Of a stretch of 54,424 nt of DNA, positions 49,577 through 54,424 are shown one piece after another (the stretch's first letter is position 1; each line of letters begins with the position of its first letter). A program made the position numbers and the translations under genes. Below the pieces are notes generated by a model. It worked only from the letters and a program-made list of their open reading frames with translations. It searched no databases and was not told the origin of the DNA. This DNA comes from an uncultured Lachnospiraceae bacterium. GTDB taxonomy: Bacteria > Bacillota > Clostridia > Lachnospirales > Lachnospiraceae. The stretch spans positions 1 to 54,424 of the forward strand of contig CANDGI010000020.1 in assembly GCA_947384285.1 (NCBI GenBank), written 5' to 3'.

Positions 49577-50356
49577 TTAGTTCACCTTTACCATGCTTCC
49601 TTTGAGCTGGGCAGCCCCGGTAGCTTCCAGCCCCAGCTGCCCGTTTGCTTTCACCTTTACGCTGGTTCCGCTTAACTCTGCAGTCTGTCCCTTCATCTTT
49701 AGGCTCTGGGTTCCTTCCAGCTGGAGGGTCCCAGCCCCAATCTTTACCGTATTGCTGTCTGCCGACAGCACCTCCTTGCTCCCCACCTTCAGCTTAATGC
49801 CGCTTTTGGCAATCACCGTGACTTCACCGCCATCGCCATCCACCATTACGCAGTTCTCTTTCCCTTTGTCCTGCAAGGTGATGCTCTTTTTTCCATCGTC
49901 TATGGTAATCTCCAATTCCTTTGGCGTCGTAACCGTAATTTTTTCTTTGTCCTTCTCATCGGAAAAGGAAATCTTATTGCCCGCCTTTGTCATAATGGTC
50001 TTGGTATGATTTTCCTCCCCCGGCACCCCTTCCGGCTGGGCGTCCGTTTCATTCCACAAACATCCCAAAACCACAGGCATATTCAAATTTCCCTGGATGA
50101 ATCCAACCACGACCTCCGTCCCTATCTCTGGCAGCCAGTAATTGCCGTAGCCTTTTCCGCCATAGGGGGTTAAAACCCGTACCCAGTCCGAGGTCTTATG
50201 GTCTTTTTCCCCCAAAAGGTACTCCACCTTGACCATGCCTTTGTGCTTTTCGTCCCATATCTCCTTCACCACCCCGTTCAAAAGCCCGGGCGCTGTCACG
50301 GAAGGGAGGGTATCTTGTTCCTTTTTCACTTCCAGCAATTCATCGTAAAAATTCAC
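49577..50356 (-). CDS. Central spike protein (gpV/VgrG-like OB fold)
   Basis: A 259-residue spike with the gp5-type OB domain at about residues 22-105 (LLNGVVKEIWDEKHKGMVKVEYLLG ... WVRVLTPYGGKGYGNYWLPEIGTEVVVGFIQGN). The C-terminal half is repetitive beta structure, with short strands such as TVIAKSGIKLKVGSKEV and QSLKMKGQTAELSGTSVKVK, likely a trimeric needle. The GTG start overlaps the hub stop by 4 bases. No enzymatic domain is fused, so it looks like a plain puncturing device. Confidence 0.93.
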   Translation of the reverse strand: MNFYDELLEVKKEQDTLPSVTAPGLLNGVVKEIWDEKHKGMVKVEYLLGEKDHKTSDWVRVLTPYGGKGYGNYWLPEIGTEVVVGFIQGNLNMPVVLGCLWNETDAQPEGVPGEENHTKTIMTKAGNKISFSDEKDKEKITVTTPKELEITIDDGKKSITLQDKGKENCVMVDGDGGEVTVIAKSGIKLKVGSKEVLSADSNTVKIGAGTLQLEGTQSLKMKGQTAELSGTSVKVKANGQLGLEATGAAQLKGSMVKVN

Positions 50357-51411
50357 CGTTTCCAGCCTCCCGCTTCAAAATACGTGTGATATCCGTCCCC
50401 GCTGTAAACATGCCTTACCTCTTCCAGGCTGTAGGTGCCGTCTATCAATTTTCCATCTCCGCCTTTTATCTTTACAAAGCCCCCTGGCAAAAGCTCCGGG
50501 ATTCCAATACAGCTCCCGCTGGCCTGCCTGGCTTTCTTTTTTTCCTTTTCCGCTTTGTACCCGGCAATCTTCTTGGCATTTTCGTTATCCTGGATGTCTG
50601 CGGCCATCTCCGTTATTTCGCTCTGCACCAGCGATTTCTGGCTATCGTCCGCTTTCACTGCAACCTCTGCCGTCACTTCCTCTTTTTTCTTCAAATCCTG
50701 CCCTAAAATTTTCACTACCGTGTCCTGGAAGGACGCCCGTCTTTGAAAGGAGATGACATCCCCCGGCCATTCCAGCTCCACCGTGTCAAACAACTCTTCA
50801 GACAATTTTTTGAAATACAAAACCCCTCCATGTACAAAAAACTCCCGCTCCCCTTTTTTGCAGAGTTCCTCCGTGATAAATTTATAATCGTTTCCATTTT
50901 GTATGATGCATTCCATATTTTGGGGGGTATCGTCCACGCTGGAGCTTTTATAGGCGGCCTTATATTTCTTTGCCACCTCCAAAAAAGCCTCCGAATAGCT
51001 GGTGACCGTATGGGTGATATTGCTTTTCTTACTCCCCATCATAATCTTTCTTACGTCCACCGCCGTCACATGGACCTGGGGAGATTCCGACAGCTCATAG
51101 TTAATCTCTTCCACATATCCGTAAAACAGGGAGGAGCATTTTGACCCGTAGCCCATTTCCACCTCCACCAGCTCCCCCAAAATAAAATCCGAGCTGACGT
51201 CCTGGCAGAAACGGCGGTTTTTAAGGTCATATACGTTGGTAAGCTTGATGCTGGCGGCGCTTGCAGCCTCCTTGGACAAGGTCACTTCCACAGAATCTAT
51301 GACATATTCACTGTTTCCAGAAACATCCTGTCCAGCCACTTTTACTTTCACTGCTGGCACAAGGAATTCTTTATATTTTGAAGCCAGGCTGGACATAGAC
51401 ACTGACGCCAT
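50353..51411 (-). CDS. Hub protein, phage late control D (gpD/VgrG N-terminal) family
   Basis: The 352-residue hub that joins tube to spike. Features include the early beta segment VPAVKVKVAGQDVSGNSEYVIDSVEVTLS (about residues 16-44), LGELVEVEMGYGSKCSSLFYGYVEEINYEL (about 81-110) and the central MECIIQNGNDYKFITEELCKKGEREFFVHGGVLYF (about 167-202). It ends with GGFVKIKGGDGKLIDGTYSLEEVRHVYSGDGYHTYFE (about 310-347), the typical late OB strand. GGGAGGGG lies before the ATG at 51411. It directly precedes and overlaps the spike gene, as in Afp8-like loci, where hub and spike may be fused; here they are separate. Confidence 0.92.
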   Translation of the reverse strand: MASVSMSSLASKYKEFLVPAVKVKVAGQDVSGNSEYVIDSVEVTLSKEAASAASIKLTNVYDLKNRRFCQDVSSDFILGELVEVEMGYGSKCSSLFYGYVEEINYELSESPQVHVTAVDVRKIMMGSKKSNITHTVTSYSEAFLEVAKKYKAAYKSSSVDDTPQNMECIIQNGNDYKFITEELCKKGEREFFVHGGVLYFKKLSEELFDTVELEWPGDVISFQRRASFQDTVVKILGQDLKKKEEVTAEVAVKADDSQKSLVQSEITEMAADIQDNENAKKIAGYKAEKEKKKARQASGSCIGIPELLPGGFVKIKGGDGKLIDGTYSLEEVRHVYSGDGYHTYFEAGGWKR

Positions 51412-51465
51412 AAATTTCCCCTCCCTTTTCTTGGCATTATAGCCAGCGACAATTATTTCTGTCGT

Positions 51466-52146
51466 TTACGATAAAGCAGGAAGCTTCACCACCTGCCCTG
51501 CCTTGATATCCAATGGATTCATAATCCCGTTTTCCTTGGCGATTACCTTCCACATGTCCGGGTCTCCATACTCCGCAAAGGCAAGATCCCACAGCTGGGT
51601 TCCTTCCCGGATGGTGCGGTATTTGGTGCGGTCCGGGGACTCAAAGGGCGACTTGCGCCGGTTTTCCTTCAGGGACAATAATGATTTAAAGGTCAGATTT
51701 ACTTTTGCCCGCACAGGCATCCCGCTTTCCGCAAACATGGTGTACGTGTGGTTTACCTTCGTGATGATTCCCTCAAAATTCAAGGATCCCCATTGAAAGG
51801 TCACTTTCGGGGGACGATGAAGGCTTCCGTCAATGGATGTCGTCTCTGCAATCTCCCTGGTAATCTGGGAAACATCCGTAGAGTGATCCGACCTTCCCAC
51901 CCCTGGGATGGACACTGGGAGAAGGGGCGGCGCAGGGGGCACATACGTATCCAGAAAAAGGCTAAGGCTCAATTCCGTTGCTTCCCCGGAAATATATTGT
52001 GTAATCGGCCCGTCCAATCCTGGGACTTTTTTTTCTGAGTAGGAAGCGCCGTCGGTAAGCTGATATTCGGAAGGGTTAAACAGCACGTCAATATTCTTGC
52101 TTCCCGTTTCTTGTTCAATAATCAGCTTCGCCTTTGTCAAGCCCAT
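51466..52146 (-). CDS. CIS tube-adaptor protein with C-terminal LysM (Afp7-like)
   Basis: A 226-residue protein. The N-terminal domain KAKLIIEQETGSKNIDVLFNPSEYQLTDGASY (about residues 5-36), followed by LSLSLFLDTYVPP, fits the CIS tube-adaptor family, which links tube to hub. The C-terminal 50 residues are a LysM motif (RTIREGTQLWDLAFAEYGDPDMWKVIAKENGIMNPLDIKAGQVV). In CIS particles this LysM packs within the baseplate and does not necessarily bind cell wall. GGAGGGATGGAAG precedes the ATG. Confidence 0.9.
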   Translation of the reverse strand: MGLTKAKLIIEQETGSKNIDVLFNPSEYQLTDGASYSEKKVPGLDGPITQYISGEATELSLSLFLDTYVPPAPPLLPVSIPGVGRSDHSTDVSQITREIAETTSIDGSLHRPPKVTFQWGSLNFEGIITKVNHTYTMFAESGMPVRAKVNLTFKSLLSLKENRRKSPFESPDRTKYRTIREGTQLWDLAFAEYGDPDMWKVIAKENGIMNPLDIKAGQVVKLPALS

Positions 52147-52229
52147 CTTCCATCCCTCCTGTCGCCTGCAGTCTTTTTTCCCACGCCTTGATGCTGCTTT
52201 CCATCAAGCATCTCATACTGGTAACCGTC

Positions 52230-54424
52230 TTAAAGCAGCCCCCGGCGCAGCCGTTCCATATGCAGCTCTTCGTGAAGCTGCTTTTTCACTTTTTCTGTAA
52301 TATCCCTCACATTTTCCTTGGGTATCCCATGGCTTTCCGTCTGTTTCAGCTTCTGCTCCACTTCTTCCACCCGCACTTCCAGCTGGCGGTGCAAAGACTC
52401 CATCCGGGCGGCTTCCTCCTGGCGCTGCAGTTCTTCCTTTTTCCTCTGGGTGGAGGAGGTATTTTCTGGAAATGCATACTTCAACATTGGGGATTGCAGA
52501 TTTGGCTGCACTTGTAACTTTCGCTGCACTTGTAAATTTTGCTGCATCTGCGTTGGCAAGGCGTTTGGATCTGCTGGCCATTCCGATGGTTTTTCCATAC
52601 TCTGCGCCCATTCCAACGGATTTTCTGTGCCTTGCTCCCACTTCGGCGGATTTTCTGTGCCTTGCCCCCATTCCGATGGTTTTTCCCGCTGCATCCTTCT
52701 GCGCTCTCTCAAAGAAAGGGGTTCTTCGCCAAAAAAATTCTCTCTTTTCTGCAATCGTTCTCTCTCTTCATACTGCTTTATTTCTTTTTCCAACCCAGCC
52801 ATTTTCCCCCGGGCTTTTTGTATGTCTGCCTGATACTGTTTTCGCCGTTTCTCCTCATAGAGCGGCGCCAGATACAACAGCCTTGCATAATGCTCTTCTA
52901 TTTTCCGCTCTTTTTCCGGCTCTGCCTCCTCCGATGGCCTTTGAAATGCAGCCCTCTGTGAAAATACCCCTTCTTCCGGTTTTCCATTCTCCCAAGCTGG
53001 CTCTAAGGACTGCGGATGGGCTGCGGGCATATGCTGGGCGTATATGAGCTTGCCAGATAACGTTTCTACCTTCTCCGGCGGCTGCAGATTGGCTGTGGCC
53101 ATTCGCTGGCCGTATGCGTGCTTGCTAGACAACGTTTCTACCTTCTCCGGCGGCTGATGTAAATGGCCTGGCTGGCTGCCAGTTGGCAAACGGCTTGGCT
53201 CTATGGGATTTTCCCCTGCCTTCCATGCTTCCTCTGGCTTGCGCAAAATCATATGGGAAAGACGGCTGACAAGCCTTCCATATCCTTCCTCCCCATCCGC
53301 TTCTGCCTTCGCAAGCAATCTGCGGATGGCACTGTTCGAAAGCTGCTCTTCCCCAAAGGAAATCTGGATTCCGCTTCCCTGAAGCTGGCGGTTTATCTGC
53401 ATCATCAGCTGCTGCAGCCGTACACGTTCCTTGGAACGCTCAATTTCCTGGCGAATATTTTCCATAGATGGACTGGCCGGCTGGCTGATAAATGGATCTT
53501 CTTCCATAAATGCATTGGGCGATTGCTCCTTTGCGGGGTGCTCTTTCTCAGGTAAGGATTTCCTCTCCTTTTTCATCTCCTGGGTGGAATGCGTTAAAAG
53601 AATATCCCGCCATTCCCTGAACTCCTCTTCCTCTTCTATTAGAGACTGCTCCGAAATCATATGGGAAAAATGGCTGGCAAGCCTTTCATATCCTTTCTCC
53701 CCGTCTGCTTCCGCTTCTGTTCTTGAACACCATCTGCGGATGGCACTGTTCGAAAGCTGCTCTTCCTCACTTGACGCTAAAACCATATCCGCCAATATCT
53801 GTACCATTTTCTGATACGCTTTCTCTCCTCCCTGCTCCAACTTAATAAGCGCCTGTACAAGGGAGGGCTCTAAAAGCATCTCCTTTTCATACCGTAAATG
53901 GATGCCGCTTTTTTCCAGCTGTCCATTTAAGTTGGAAAGCAATTTCTGTAACAGAAGGTAAATTTCAGCCTGTCTTTTCTGCTGCTTCCCAGCATTCTCC
54001 GTCCGCAAATAAATTCCTAGGGAACCATTCTCCAAATACGCCTTCTGGCTTCCTTCGTACTCCCTCTGCTGATGCGCCTTCCTGCTTCTTTCGAGTTCAC
54101 TTTCCAGATGCACTCTCACGCTTTCCTCGGGTTTCCTCTCCTGATGCGCCCTCCTGCTTCCTTCGGGTCCACCCTCCAAATGCGCCTTCTGGCTTCCCTC
54201 GGGTTCACTCTCCAAATACACCCTCATGCTTTCCTCAGATCCGCTCTCCAAATGTACCTTCCTGCTTCCCTCGGGTTCACTCTCCAAATACACCCTTATG
54301 CTTTCCTCAGGTCCGCTCTCCAAATGCACCTTCCTGCTTCCCTCGGGTTCACTCTCCAAATACACCCTCATGCTTTCCTCAGGTCCGCTCTCCAAATGCA
54401 CCTTCCTGCTTCCCTCGGGTTCAC
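52230..54424 (-). CDS. Long repeat-rich, coiled-coil CIS protein, 5' end beyond the window
   Basis: The frame is still open at the right edge, so the N-terminus is missing; at least 731 residues are visible. The visible start is a run of 12-residue repeats of the type VHLESGPEESMR/VYLESEPEGSRK. Two related helical segments follow, each with a QLSNSAIRR motif and a GYxRLxSxxSHMI ending (about 200-240 and 350-395), indicating internal duplication. Then come Gln/Pro-rich linkers and a charged coiled coil, ending LHEELHMERLRRGLL. It precedes the LysM gene by 83 bases, where a sheath/tube-side protein is expected. Function is unknown; a tape-measure or inner-tube filler are options. Confidence 0.7.
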   Translation of the reverse strand, partial: EPEGSRKVHLESGPEESMRVYLESEPEGSRKVHLESGPEESIRVYLESEPEGSRKVHLESGSEESMRVYLESEPEGSQKAHLEGGPEGSRRAHQERKPEESVRVHLESELERSRKAHQQREYEGSQKAYLENGSLGIYLRTENAGKQQKRQAEIYLLLQKLLSNLNGQLEKSGIHLRYEKEMLLEPSLVQALIKLEQGGEKAYQKMVQILADMVLASSEEEQLSNSAIRRWCSRTEAEADGEKGYERLASHFSHMISEQSLIEEEEEFREWRDILLTHSTQEMKKERKSLPEKEHPAKEQSPNAFMEEDPFISQPASPSMENIRQEIERSKERVRLQQLMMQINRQLQGSGIQISFGEEQLSNSAIRRLLAKAEADGEEGYGRLVSRLSHMILRKPEEAWKAGENPIEPSRLPTGSQPGHLHQPPEKVETLSSKHAYGQRMATANLQPPEKVETLSGKLIYAQHMPAAHPQSLEPAWENGKPEEGVFSQRAAFQRPSEEAEPEKERKIEEHYARLLYLAPLYEEKRRKQYQADIQKARGKMAGLEKEIKQYEERERLQKRENFFGEEPLSLRERRRMQREKPSEWGQGTENPPKWEQGTENPLEWAQSMEKPSEWPADPNALPTQMQQNLQVQRKLQVQPNLQSPMLKYAFPENTSSTQRKKEELQRQEEAARMESLHRQLEVRVEEVEQKLKQTESHGIPKENVRDITEKVKKQLHEELHMERLRRGLL
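54042..54424. repeat. 36-bp coding tandem repeat
   Basis: At least ten 36-base units encode 12-residue repeats in the CIS protein; the array continues past the window edge. Units alternate between a VHLESGPEES form and a VYLESEPEGS form, so the real period is 72 bases for the three outermost pairs, and units diverge toward the inner end. Confidence 0.92.

Noticed and set aside
24295-54424. Complete P2- or Mu-type prophage across the tail genes
   Set aside because: Tail genes are accompanied by DUF4255 and an AAA ATPase, the marks of a CIS, and there are no tail-linked portal, terminase, lysis or integrase genes. The Mu-like head genes are a separate AT-rich insertion.

Overview
The window reads as chromosomal DNA of an anaerobic Gram-positive bacterium of the Lachnospiraceae/Clostridia type. 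The reasons are the oxygen-labile metabolism (iron-sulfur L-serine dehydratase in two subunits, a flavodiiron protein, the NfnAB electron-bifurcating transhydrogenase), a class III fructose-1,6-bisphosphatase, strong GGAGG ribosome sites, sigma-A-type promoters with 17-base spacers and an L-box riboswitch ahead of dapA. The genus is not resolved. Nearly all genes are on the minus strand; the exceptions are a cyclophilin, a FabH and a few small genes.

Layout. 1-300: a 20-bp tandem repeat and a 222-bp palindromic element. 305-5613: flavodiiron protein plus sdaAB/sdaAA, then nfnB/nfnA. 5.8-24.2 kb: housekeeping genes (paired SMR transporters, fbp, dapB, dapA with a lysine riboswitch, a cobalamin adenosyltransferase-like gene, an SSB-like protein, cyclophilin, a cell-wall amidase, FabH, yaaA, hflX, a cation/proton antiporter). 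Within this stretch sits a two-gene Septu-like defence module (ATPase plus HNH nuclease). The intergenic spaces hold a dispersed repeat family and several short tandem duplications.

24.3-54.4 kb is a contractile injection system (CIS) locus read right to left. In order of transcription it holds a long repeat-rich protein cut by the window edge, a LysM tail protein, a gpD-like hub, a gpV/VgrG-like spike, gp25, two large J-type baseplate proteins, a tail protein I, a 585-residue accessory protein, a membrane pseudokinase, a membrane MORN-repeat protein, a Pvc16/DUF4255 terminator, a 244-residue protein, a membrane HAMP/cyclase-like receptor, a large Ala/Glu-rich protein, a 204-residue hydrophobic protein, the AAA ATPase and a small chaperone-sized protein. 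Sheath and tube genes would lie beyond the right edge. No tail fibre gene is visible. The three membrane proteins with signalling folds suggest a particle tied to the producer's own membrane rather than a freely released one; that is inference.

An AT-rich island (about 27.8-32.1 kb) interrupts the CIS locus. It carries an HTH regulator with operator-like repeats, three small plus-strand genes, and a compact Mu-like operon: decoration-type protein, full-length gpT capsid, short I-type protease, then a Mor-family activator. Upstream is a promoter with a TATAAT box, no -35 box and a dyad centred at -43.5, the geometry remembered for Mor-dependent Mu Pm. The operon is bounded by a 14-bp inverted repeat and has no portal, terminase, transposase or tail genes nearby. 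This self-activating capsid-only unit inside a CIS locus, and the signalling-equipped CIS itself, are the two most interesting things here.
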